Notes under the pieces: model-generated
Told to the model about the DNA's origin: nothing
Databases searched by the model: none
The model's input: only the letters and a program-made list of their open reading frames with translations
Position numbers and translations under genes: made by a program
Assembly: GCA_004299665.1 (NCBI GenBank)
Contig: SCQZ01000090.1
Location: 1 to 7,708 of the forward strand
From: Jatrophihabitans sp.
GTDB lineage: Bacteria > Actinomycetota > Actinomycetes > Mycobacteriales > Jatrophihabitantaceae
Direction of reading: 5' to 3'
Length of the DNA stretch: 7,708 nt
In this document: positions 1 through 5,929 of the stretch, in pieces
Numbering within the stretch: position 1 is the first letter of the stretch
Layout of the letters: every line of letters begins with the position of its first letter

Positions 1-440
1 CCGTCGTCGACGACGGTGACGACCACCTGCGCGCCCGCGGTGATCGTCACCTCGAGGTTGCCGGCGTAGGCGTGCCGGACCACGTTGTCGACGCCCTCGC
101 CCACCACGGCCATGACGTCGGCGAGCACGCCGGGTTCCAGGTCGGCGACCGCGGCGTCGGCGGCGAACCGCGGCACGCAGCCCATTCGCTGCCCGGCGTC
201 CAGGACGCGGTCGCGCAGCGCCGCCACGGCACCGTCGTCGTCGGCGCGCTGCAGGTCGCGCAGTTGGGACCGCAGGGCCGCCGCGACCCGTTCCAGTTCG
301 GCCGCCGTCTCGGCGACGCGGCGCTGCACGGGCGGTTCCTTGGTGAGGGCGAGCAGCGAGTCCAGTCGCGTCGCGACGGCGTGCAGCGGTGTCAGGACCG
401 TGTCCTGCAGCCGCTGCGCCAGTGCCTCGTCCGCGCTCAC
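1..440 (-). CDS. Histidine-kinase-like protein (NarL/DevS-type ATPase), partial
   Basis: The gene runs off the left edge after about 147 codons, so its C-terminus is missing. Residues 5-65 look like the paired-helix dimerisation region of HisKA_3 kinases. Residues 100-147 start a HATPase_c fold: the N-box reads EGVDNVVRHA (residues 115-124, Asn119), and the visible end, VTVVDDG, matches the start of the next ATP-binding block (Asp145/146). In this family the first helix normally carries D-L-H-D, whose His is phosphorylated. Here the matching stretch is R-L-Q-D, with Gln12 in the His position. No sensor domain precedes it if the GTG start at 440 is right. That GTG overlaps the stop of the phosphatase gene upstream as GTGA, which favours this start and translational coupling. 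No good Shine-Dalgarno is visible. It could be a degenerate kinase, an ATP-binding partner, or an anti-sigma-like regulator. The fold is fairly sure; the signalling role is not. Confidence 0.72.
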   Translation of the reverse strand, partial: MSADEALAQRLQDTVLTPLHAVATRLDSLLALTKEPPVQRRVAETAAELERVAAALRSQLRDLQRADDDGAVAALRDRVLDAGQRMGCVPRFAADAAVADLEPGVLADVMAVVGEGVDNVVRHAYAGNLEVTITAGAQVVVTVVDD

Positions 441-1192
441 CCGACGACCAGCGCGGTGATCTCGGCGACGGCGCGGGCGTTGCCGGCGACGTGCCAGCGG
501 CGCCCGCCCGCCTCGAACACCTCGGCCACCCCGCCGGCGGCACGCACCAGCGCCGCGCCCGGCAGCCAGTCCCAGTCGGGCGTCGCGACGTGCAGCCAGG
601 CACCCAGCCGGCCCGCTGCCACGGCCGCGAGCTCCACCGACCCGGAACCGAACATCCGCAGTGTGGCCGCGCCCGCCACGGCGCGCAGCAACGGCTCCCG
701 CACGCCGCCGTCGCGCAGCGCGCCGGGGTGCAGGTAGGTGGCGAGCGAGATCTCGGCCAGGGGCCGCGGCACCAGCGCCGGCAGCGGCGTGCCGTTGCAG
801 GTCGCCGGCAGGTCCCGCCCGCCGAGCCACAGCTCGTCGGTGGCGGGCCGGTAGACGGCGCCGAGCAGCAGGTCCTCGCCGTCGGCCAGCGCCAGCGCCG
901 AGCACCACTCGGACAGCCCCGACAGGAAGTTGTACGTGCCGTCGACCGGGTCGACGAACCAGGTGCGTCCCCCGGGGACGGTCGTGCCCTCCTCGCCGAC
1001 GACGCCGTCCGCGGGGCGCTGCGCCGCGAGCCGCTCGCCCACCAGCTTCTCGGCGGCGCGGTCGGCGTCGGTCACGACGTCGGTGATCGAGGTCTTGCGC
1101 GCGACGTCGAGCCCGCGCGCACGCATGCGGGCGGCCAGCCGCCCGGCGTCGCGCACCAGCGAGGCGGCGAGCACGGCGTCGTCGGCGGACAT
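437..1192 (-). CDS. Inositol monophosphatase family phosphatase
   Basis: This 251-residue protein has the full length and motifs of the Mg2+-dependent IMPase superfamily. TDAD lies at 41-44, the GEE loop at 66-68 (Glu67 a metal ligand), and the signature DPVDGTYNF at 81-89 (Asp81, Asp84, Thr86). The second metal-binding block is PDWDWLPGA at 205-213 (Asp208), followed by AAGG. Family members hydrolyse phosphate monoesters such as myo-inositol-1-phosphate, histidinol phosphate or 3'-phosphoadenosine phosphates in the cytosol. The substrate cannot be decided here: actinobacteria carry several paralogues (SuhB, ImpA, CysQ and HisN types). The ATG start at 1192 is preceded by TAGGGT and six bases, so the message is probably leaderless. 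The stop overlaps the start of the kinase-like gene by 4 nt, suggesting one transcript. It diverges from mqnA across 39 bp. Confidence 0.93.
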   Translation of the reverse strand: MSADDAVLAASLVRDAGRLAARMRARGLDVARKTSITDVVTDADRAAEKLVGERLAAQRPADGVVGEEGTTVPGGRTWFVDPVDGTYNFLSGLSEWCSALALADGEDLLLGAVYRPATDELWLGGRDLPATCNGTPLPALVPRPLAEISLATYLHPGALRDGGVREPLLRAVAGAATLRMFGSGSVELAAVAAGRLGAWLHVATPDWDWLPGAALVRAAGGVAEVFEAGGRRWHVAGNARAVAEITALVVG

Positions 1193-1198
1193 GCGTCC

Positions 1199-1204
1199 AC
1201 CCTA
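1199..1204 (-). promoter_or_regulatory. -10 box for the IMPase gene (leaderless type)
   Basis: Read on the minus strand, TAGGGT fits the actinobacterial TANNNT -10 consensus and is separated from the ATG at 1192 by six bases. That spacing would place transcription initiation at or next to the start codon. No convincing -35 box is visible, which is common in such promoters. Confidence 0.55.
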
Positions 1205-1217
1205 GAAGCCGCGCGAC

Positions 1218-1223
1218 TAACGT
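1218..1223 (+). promoter_or_regulatory. Candidate -10 box for mqnA
   Basis: TAACGT fits TANNNT and lies eight bases before the GTG start of mqnA. The spacing is slightly longer than at the other two promoters described here, so the transcript may be leaderless or have a leader of one or two bases. The box lies back to back with the IMPase -10, with 13 bases between them. No clear Shine-Dalgarno precedes mqnA. Confidence 0.42.
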
Positions 1224-1231
1224 CGGGTGAC

Positions 1232-2104
1232 GTGAACGCGACGCCGCGCCCGCGGGTGGGACACATCCAGTTCCTCAACTGCCTGCCCATCTACTGGGGG
1301 CTGGTCCGCTCCGGCGCATTGCTGGACGTCGAACTCACCAAGGACACGCCCGATCGCCTCAACGACCTGCTCGTCGCCGGTGACCTGGACATCGGGCCGA
1401 TCTCGCTCGTGGAGTACCTGCGCCACGCCGAGGACCTGCTCCTGCTGCCCGATCTCGCCGTCGGCTCGGACGGGCCGGTGCTGTCGGTCAACCTCGTGAC
1501 GCAGCGGCCCCTCGGGGAACTGGGCGGCCGGCGGGTCGCGCTCGGGTCCACGTCCCGGACCTCGGTGCTGCTCGCGCAGCTGTGGCTGGCCGAGCGCCAC
1601 GGCGTCACGCCGGAGTACTTCACCTGCCCTCCGGACCTGACCGCGATGCTGCTCGAGGCCGACGCCGCGGTGCTGATCGGCGACGCGGCGCTGCGGGCCA
1701 CCTACGACTTCGGGCCCGGTGCCGCCGCCCCGCCGGGCGCGGGCTCGCCCCCGACCGCGCCGCGGCGCGGCCTCGCGGTGCACGACCTCGGCGCCGCGTG
1801 GCGCGACTGGACCGGGTTGCCGATGGTCTTCGCGGTCTGGGCCGTGCGCCGCGAGTACGCCGCCGCGAACCCGGGGCTGGTCAAGGACGTCCACGAGGCG
1901 TTCGTCCGCAGCCGCGACGAGGCGCTCGCCCACGTCGAGGAGGTCGCCGCGCAGGCGGCACGGTGGGAGGTGTTCGACGCCGCGACGCTGGCGACCTACT
2001 TCCGCACCCTGGACTTCTCGCTGGGGCGGCGCCAGCAGGCCGGGCTGCGCGAGTTCGCGCGGCGCGCCGGGCTGCCGGTCGAGCCGGACTTCGCCGCGGT
2101 CTGA
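1232..2104 (+). CDS. mqnA: Chorismate dehydratase MqnA (futalosine menaquinone pathway)
   Basis: The 290-residue product belongs to the MqnA/VitK2_biosynth periplasmic-binding-like fold. MqnA converts chorismate to 3-enolpyruvylbenzoate, which enters the futalosine route to menaquinone. Diagnostic stretches are VGHIQFLNCLPIYWGL (residues 9-24, with the conserved Asn16), ELTKDTPDRLNDLL (34-47), GDLDIGPISLVEYL (50-63), LGSTSRTSV (104-112), YFTCPPDL (129-136), EADAAVLIGDAAL (142-154) and WTGLPMVFAVWA (193-204). The reading frame is open far upstream, but that part lies antisense to the phosphatase gene. GTG at 1232 gives a start matching the family N-terminus. An unusual Gly/Ala/Pro-rich stretch occupies about 161-178, between the GDAAL region and the HDLG motif. 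The gene stands alone, separated from mqnC by a reversed hydrolase gene, and ends at a shared hairpin. Confidence 0.95.
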   Translation: MNATPRPRVGHIQFLNCLPIYWGLVRSGALLDVELTKDTPDRLNDLLVAGDLDIGPISLVEYLRHAEDLLLLPDLAVGSDGPVLSVNLVTQRPLGELGGRRVALGSTSRTSVLLAQLWLAERHGVTPEYFTCPPDLTAMLLEADAAVLIGDAALRATYDFGPGAAAPPGAGSPPTAPRRGLAVHDLGAAWRDWTGLPMVFAVWAVRREYAAANPGLVKDVHEAFVRSRDEALAHVEEVAAQAARWEVFDAATLATYFRTLDFSLGRRQQAGLREFARRAGLPVEPDFAAV

Positions 2105-2108
2105 ACCA

Positions 2109-2134
2109 CGCGCCGGCGGTTCAGCGCCGGCGCG
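2109..2134. terminator. Shared GC hairpin between convergent genes
   Basis: CGCGCCGGCG at 2109-2118 pairs perfectly with CGCCGGCGCG at 2125-2134 around a six-base loop (GTTCAG). The 10-bp all-GC stem sits just after the mqnA stop and contains the last codons and stop of the hydrolase gene; that stop lies in the loop. There is no U-tract on either side, so this is the U-less type of stem often seen at actinobacterial gene ends. It may act on transcripts from both directions. Confidence 0.6.
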
Positions 2135-2963
2135 GCCAGAGTTGCGCCGCGAACGCGTCCGCGATCACCTGGTACCCGGTCGGGTTCGGGTGGATGTTCG
2201 CCAGCGTGCACATGAACGTCAGCGCGCACAGCGTCTGCACGTTCACCGGCAACCCGGACGCGGCCGGCGTGAAGTCCGCGGTCCGGTACGCGCCGAACAC
2301 GTCCGCGACCCGGAAGCCGTACGCCCCGTACCCGGTGGCCTCGATCGTGTTCAGGGCGACGAGCAGCGCGACCGACATCCCCGCCGCCACCCGGCCCTGC
2401 GCACCGGTGAGCCACAGGGCCAGGAACGGGTCGTAGTAGGTCATCGCCACCGAGCGGGGGAACCCGCCGTCGGCGGCCCGCAGCCCGGCCAGGATCGTGT
2501 GCAGGTTGGTGGCGATGGTCGCCAGCCCGGCCCCCACGCACCTGAGGTCGATCGCGCCGCCGGGCGCGCAGCCGTCCACGTCGTTCGCGCCGATGTCCAG
2601 CGTCAGGTAGCGCACGTGCGGGCGGTGGGCGGACAGGAACGCCTCGGCGGCGGCGAGCTGGGAGCCCTCGGGGTAGGTGCAGACGCCGCCGTCGATCATG
2701 GTCGTGGTCGTCTCGCCGCTGCAGCCGAGCTTGACCAGCACCAGCGACGGGTCGGTCCGCTTGAGGTGCCGGTACAGGTCGTCGACGTACCCCTGGTCGC
2801 TGTTGCCGTTCGGGGGCATGTAGCCGCGGGCCAGCGAATCACCGAGGGCGACGTAGTAGTGGGCGCCGCGGGACGGAGCGGGCGCCGCCGACGCGGCGGC
2901 GGGTGCGAAACCCACCCCGGCGGCGACGACGGCCAGGCACAGCAGCAGGCGGGGAGCACGCAC
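2121..2963 (-). CDS. Secreted SGNH/GDSL-family hydrolase
   Basis: The 280-residue protein starts with a Sec-type signal peptide: VRAPR, a hydrophobic core at about 6-21, then AxA-like ASA with likely cleavage after residue 26. The mature part is an SGNH hydrolase. Block I is ALGDSLARGY (nucleophile Ser43), block III is DIGANDVDGC (Asn127), and block V is NIHPNPTGY (His258). The Asp usually three residues before the His is Ala255; many SGNH enzymes tolerate changes there. Six cysteines fall in close pairs (81/95, 132/142, 246/252) that could form disulfides outside the cell. The family includes esterases and lipases, but the substrate is unknown. GTG at 2963 is preceded by GGAGG with five bases between, and is preferred over a GTG at 3026 that lies upstream of the probable promoter. 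It is transcribed against mqnA and away from mqnC. Confidence 0.93.
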   Translation of the reverse strand: MRAPRLLLCLAVVAAGVGFAPAAASAAPAPSRGAHYYVALGDSLARGYMPPNGNSDQGYVDDLYRHLKRTDPSLVLVKLGCSGETTTTMIDGGVCTYPEGSQLAAAEAFLSAHRPHVRYLTLDIGANDVDGCAPGGAIDLRCVGAGLATIATNLHTILAGLRAADGGFPRSVAMTYYDPFLALWLTGAQGRVAAGMSVALLVALNTIEATGYGAYGFRVADVFGAYRTADFTPAASGLPVNVQTLCALTFMCTLANIHPNPTGYQVIADAFAAQLWPRRR

Positions 2964-2968
2964 GGCAA

Positions 2969-2973
2969 CCTCC
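2969..2973 (-). promoter_or_regulatory. Shine-Dalgarno deciding the hydrolase start
   Basis: On the minus strand GGAGG is followed by TTGCC and the GTG at 2963. This is the best ribosome-binding site near the gene, and it places the first residue directly before a clean signal peptide. Confidence 0.8.
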
Positions 2974-2997
2974 GGTGAGGACGGGCCGACGTCTTCG

Positions 2998-3003
2998 AGC
3001 GTA
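2998..3003 (-). promoter_or_regulatory. Candidate -10 box for the hydrolase gene
   Basis: TACGCT on the minus strand fits TANNNT. Initiation about seven bases downstream would give a leader of roughly 30 nt that contains the GGAGG site. It would exclude the alternative start at 3026. Confidence 0.45.
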
Positions 3004-3040
3004 GAACCGACCGGACCCGGCCGCACCCCCCCACCTCGCC

Positions 3041-3046
3041 TAGGCT
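3041..3046 (+). promoter_or_regulatory. -10 box for mqnC (leaderless type)
   Basis: TAGGCT is followed by exactly six bases and the GTG start of mqnC, the same geometry as the IMPase promoter. There is no Shine-Dalgarno before this GTG. A leaderless transcript covering mqnC and the three genes behind it is the simplest reading. Confidence 0.55.
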
Positions 3047-3052
3047 GGGCAC

Positions 3053-4231
3053 GTGACGACGACCGGCCCGCGCCTCGACGACCTGCTCTCGCGCGCGGCG
3101 GGCGGCGCCCGGATCGACCCGCAGGAGGCGCTGGCGCTGTACACCGACGCGCCGCTGCACGCGCTGGGCCGGGCGGCGGACGCGGTGCGCCGGCGCCGCT
3201 ACCCGGACAACATCGCCACCTACATCATCGACCGCAACATCAACTACACGAACGTGTGCGTCACGGCCTGCAGGTTCTGCGCCTTCTACCGCGCGCCGGG
3301 TCACCGCGAGGGCTGGACGCACAGCGACGAGGAGATCCTGCGGCGCTGCGGCGAGGCGGTCGAGTTGGGCGCCACGCAGATCATGTTGCAGGGCGGCCAC
3401 TCACCCGAGCTGGGCATCGAGTGGTACGAGCGGATCTTCGCCGCGATCAAGCGCGAGTACCCGCAGCTGACGCTGCACAGCCTCGGCGCGTCCGAGGTGG
3501 TGCACATCGGACGGACGTCGGACCTGGACCACGCCACGGTGATCACCCGGCTGCGCGATGCGGGCCTGGACTCCTTCGCCGGCGCCGGCGCGGAGATCCT
3601 CGTCCGGCGCCCGCGGTCGGTGATCGCGCCGCTGAAGGAGGACGGCGAGACCTGGCTGTCGGTGATGGAGACCGCGCACCGGCTCGGCGTCGAGTCGACC
3701 GCCACGTTCATGATGGGCACCGGGGAGACGAACGCCGAGCGCATCGAACACCTGCGGATGATCCGCGACGTGCAGGACCGCACCGGCGGGTTCCGCTCGT
3801 TCATCCCGTGGACCTACCAGCCGGAGAACAACCACCTCAAGGGCCGCACCCAGGCCACCAGCCTGGAGTACCTGCGCATGGTCGCGGTGGCCCGGCTGTT
3901 CTTCGACAACATCGCGCACCTGCAGGGCTCCTGGCTGACGACCGGAAAGGACATCGGCCAGCTCACCCTGCACTTCGGCGCCGACGACCTCGGCAGCGTG
4001 ATGCTGGAGGAGAACGTCGTCTCGTCCGCGGGGGCGCGGCACCGCTCCAACCGCACCGAGTTGATCGACCTGATCCGCGGCGCCGGTCGCGTCCCGGCGC
4101 AGCGCGACACGCTGTACCGGCACCTGGCCGTGCACGAGGACCCGGCGGACGATCCGGTCGACCCGCGCGTGCACTCGCACGTCTCCTCCACCGCGCTCGA
4201 ACTCCTGCCGGCCGCCGCGGCGACCGGCTGA
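3053..4231 (+). CDS. mqnC: Cyclic dehypoxanthinyl futalosine synthase MqnC (radical SAM)
   Basis: This 392-residue radical SAM enzyme closes the ring of dehypoxanthinyl futalosine to give the cyclic product in futalosine-dependent menaquinone synthesis. The [4Fe-4S] motif is CVTACRFC (Cys69, Cys73, Cys76; CX3CX2C) in the context RNINYTNVCV. A Gly-rich SAM-binding stretch QGGH lies at 113-116. MqnC-like stretches distinguish it from the related MqnE: TYIIDRNINYTN, AFYRAPGHREGWTH, GAGAEILV, the IPWTYQPENN region, and EENVVSSAG near the C-terminal third. The residue after GA in the family's usual GANDFGS stretch is Asp here (GADDLGS), a mild variant. The GTG start at 3053 is set by the leaderless promoter and gives a normal family length. 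It heads a four-gene operon; the next gene begins 25 nt after its stop. Confidence 0.95.
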   Translation: MTTTGPRLDDLLSRAAGGARIDPQEALALYTDAPLHALGRAADAVRRRRYPDNIATYIIDRNINYTNVCVTACRFCAFYRAPGHREGWTHSDEEILRRCGEAVELGATQIMLQGGHSPELGIEWYERIFAAIKREYPQLTLHSLGASEVVHIGRTSDLDHATVITRLRDAGLDSFAGAGAEILVRRPRSVIAPLKEDGETWLSVMETAHRLGVESTATFMMGTGETNAERIEHLRMIRDVQDRTGGFRSFIPWTYQPENNHLKGRTQATSLEYLRMVAVARLFFDNIAHLQGSWLTTGKDIGQLTLHFGADDLGSVMLEENVVSSAGARHRSNRTELIDLIRGAGRVPAQRDTLYRHLAVHEDPADDPVDPRVHSHVSSTALELLPAAAATG

Positions 4232-4242
4232 GCCCCCGGGTC

Positions 4243-4249
4243 GGGGAGG
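4243..4249 (+). promoter_or_regulatory. Shine-Dalgarno for the membrane protein gene
   Basis: GGGGAGG lies seven bases before GTG at 4257. That favours this start over the ATG two codons later and shows that the gene is translated with a leader inside the operon. Confidence 0.75.
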
Positions 4250-4256
4250 CCGAGCC

Positions 4257-5189
4257 GTGTCGATGATCCCGCTCGCCATCGGGCTGGGCGTCGCTGCGGC
4301 GGTGGTGTACGGGGCCTCGACCGTCGGCCAGCACGCCGCCGTCCACCGCGGGGAGCAGTCCTCCGGGGAGGTCGAGGCACGCCACCTGCTGCGGGCGATC
4401 CGCCACCCGCGCTGGCTGCTGGCGTTCGGCGGCGACGCCGTCGGGTTCATGCTGCAGGTGGCCGCCCTCAGCGCCGGGCCGGTGGTGCTGGTGCAGCCGC
4501 TGACGGTGCTGATCCTGCCGGTGGCGCTCGTCGTCGGCTACCTGTTCTTCGGCCAGGCACGGCCGCGGCGTGGCGACCTGCTCGGCTGCGCCGCGGTGGT
4601 CGGGGGCCTTGCCGCATTCCTGGCGCTGGTCGGCCGGCCCGGCTCGGGGCACTCGGCCAACACCGAACGCGTCGCCGCCACCGTCGGGTTCCTGCTGGTG
4701 GCCGGGACGATCGCCTGCCTGGCGGTGTCCCGCACCCGCGCGGTGGTCAAGGGGGCGGTGTTCGGGGCCGTCGCCGGCTGCTTCTTCGGGACCGTCGGCG
4801 TCCTCATCGACGGGGCGTCGGACATCGTCGCGCGGCGCGGCCTCGAGGCGCTGCTCGACTCGCATCGCGCCCTGGTGACCCTGTTCGGGATCGTCGTGCT
4901 CGGCGTGTCCGGGATCGTGCTGACCCAGGCGTCCTTCCAGATCGGCAAGCTCGCCGCGACGCTGCCCGCCAACCTGTCCGCCGACCCCCTCACCGCCGTC
5001 GTACTGGGCGCGATCCTGCTGCGCGAGCACCTGCCCGTCGGACCGTGGCACCTGGTGGGTTACGCGCTGTGCCTCGCCGCCGTAGTCGCCGGCGCGATCC
5101 GGCTCGCCCAACCGGTTGCCGCCGCCGGCGCCCCCGTCGAGGCCGCGCGCACCCAGCCCGCAGGCACTTCCGGCAGAATGGACACGTGA
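4257..5189 (+). CDS. DMT-superfamily (EamA/NIPA-like) integral membrane protein
   Basis: The 310-residue product is mostly hydrophobic, with about nine predicted membrane segments: near 4-26, 53-73, 76-98, 107-126, 139-157, 164-183, 206-226, 243-256 and 264-285. Charged linkers lie at 30-52 (a loop with several His, Arg and Glu) and 184-204. The layout with duplicated small-residue-rich helices, the segment GPVVLVQPLTVLILP (74-88), and the matching C-terminal segment LPANLSADPLTAVVLGAILLRE (236-257) are typical of drug/metabolite transporters and their NIPA-type Mg2+-transporter relatives. The transported compound is unknown. Similar membrane proteins are found beside mqnC and menG in other actinomycetes as I recall, so a role linked to quinone metabolism is possible but unproven. 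Its TGA overlaps the GTG of menG (GTGA), suggesting coupled translation. Confidence 0.85.
   Translation: MSMIPLAIGLGVAAAVVYGASTVGQHAAVHRGEQSSGEVEARHLLRAIRHPRWLLAFGGDAVGFMLQVAALSAGPVVLVQPLTVLILPVALVVGYLFFGQARPRRGDLLGCAAVVGGLAAFLALVGRPGSGHSANTERVAATVGFLLVAGTIACLAVSRTRAVVKGAVFGAVAGCFFGTVGVLIDGASDIVARRGLEALLDSHRALVTLFGIVVLGVSGIVLTQASFQIGKLAATLPANLSADPLTAVVLGAILLREHLPVGPWHLVGYALCLAAVVAGAIRLAQPVAAAGAPVEAARTQPAGTSGRMDT
5174..5179 (+). promoter_or_regulatory. Weak internal -10-like box before menG
   Basis: CAGAAT stands six bases before the menG GTG, the same distance as the TANNNT boxes before mqnC and the IMPase gene. It lacks the first T of the consensus. It might be a secondary leaderless promoter inside the end of the membrane protein gene. 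Confidence 0.25.
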
Positions 5190-5929
5190 GTTCGCACCGC
5201 GGCCGGGTCGCCACGCTCGACAAGGAGCCGGCCGAGGTCGCCGCCATGTTCGACGGCGTCGCCCGCCGGTACGACGTGACCAACACCGTCCTGTCGCTCG
5301 GGCTGGACCGCCGCTGGCGCCGCCGCGCCCGGCAGTGCCTGGAACTCGAGCCGGGGCAGCGCGTGCTGGACCTGGCCGCCGGGACCGCCGTCTCCACCGC
5401 CGAACTGGCGCGCTCCGGGGCGCGTCCCGTGGGCTGCGACTTCTCCCTGGGGATGCTGCGCGCCGGCCGGGGGAACCGGGCCCGGCGCGGGCTGGCACTG
5501 GTGGCCGGGGACGCCACGCGGCTGCCGTTCCGGGACGCGGCCTTCGACGCGGTCACGATCAGCTTCGGGCTGCGCAACGTCGTCGACGTGCCGGCCGCGC
5601 TGCGGGAGATGGCCCGCGTCACCCGGCCCGGCGGCCGACTCGTGGTGTGCGAGTTCAGCCGCCCGGTCTGGGCGCCGCTGCGGGTCACCTACCTGAACTA
5701 CCTGATGCGGCTGCTGCCCTGGCTGGCGCGGCGGGTGGCCAGCAACGCGCAGGCGTACGTCTACCTCGCGGAGTCGATCCGTGCGTGGCCCGCGCAGGCC
5801 GACCTGGCCCGTACCGTCGCGGCGTGCGGGTGGACGGACGTGCGCTTCCGCAACCTGACCTTCGGCATCGTGGCCCTGCACCTTGCCGAGCGCCCCGACC
5901 CCGCGACCGACCCCGCCGCGCGTGTCTGA
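5186..5929 (+). CDS. menG: Demethylmenaquinone methyltransferase MenG/UbiE family
   Basis: This 247-residue class I SAM methyltransferase adds the C-2 methyl group to demethylmenaquinone, the last step of menaquinone synthesis, shared by the classical and futalosine routes. Visible signatures are MFDGVARRYDVTNTVLSLGL (21-40, the first UbiE block), the SAM motif VLDLAAGTAVST (60-71) with the acidic GCDFS (83-87), PFRDAAFDAVTISFGLRNV (114-132, second UbiE block), and VTRPGGRLVVCEFSRP (145-160). The form AAGTAVST instead of GTG is usual for actinobacterial MenG, so it is not a defect. The GTG at 5186 overlaps the upstream stop by 4 nt and gives the normal N-terminus. An in-frame open stretch upstream lies inside the membrane protein gene and is not used. 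The next gene starts 8 nt before its end. Confidence 0.95.
   Translation: MSSHRGRVATLDKEPAEVAAMFDGVARRYDVTNTVLSLGLDRRWRRRARQCLELEPGQRVLDLAAGTAVSTAELARSGARPVGCDFSLGMLRAGRGNRARRGLALVAGDATRLPFRDAAFDAVTISFGLRNVVDVPAALREMARVTRPGGRLVVCEFSRPVWAPLRVTYLNYLMRLLPWLARRVASNAQAYVYLAESIRAWPAQADLARTVAACGWTDVRFRNLTFGIVALHLAERPDPATDPAARV

Noticed and set aside
389..1231. Long plus-strand open frame continuous with mqnA, opposite the IMPase gene
   Set aside because: It is Arg/Gly/Gln-rich with no family resemblance and is antisense to a well-supported phosphatase. It exists because of high GC; mqnA begins at the GTG at 1232.
2964..3026. Longer N-terminus for the SGNH hydrolase from GTG at 3026
   Set aside because: It would put 21 non-hydrophobic residues before the signal peptide, lacks a ribosome-binding site and lies upstream of the likely -10 box, whereas GTG at 2963 has GGAGG at ideal spacing.
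4234..4246. CCCC...GGGG mini-hairpin that could hide the Shine-Dalgarno of the membrane protein gene
   Set aside because: A four-pair stem with a five-base loop is too weak and too likely by chance at this GC content to claim as a regulatory switch.
3963..5498. Long minus-strand open frame of about 510 codons opposite mqnC, the membrane protein and menG
   Set aside because: Its composition is Arg/Gly/Pro-rich with no motif, and all three plus-strand genes are clear. It is a high-GC shadow frame.
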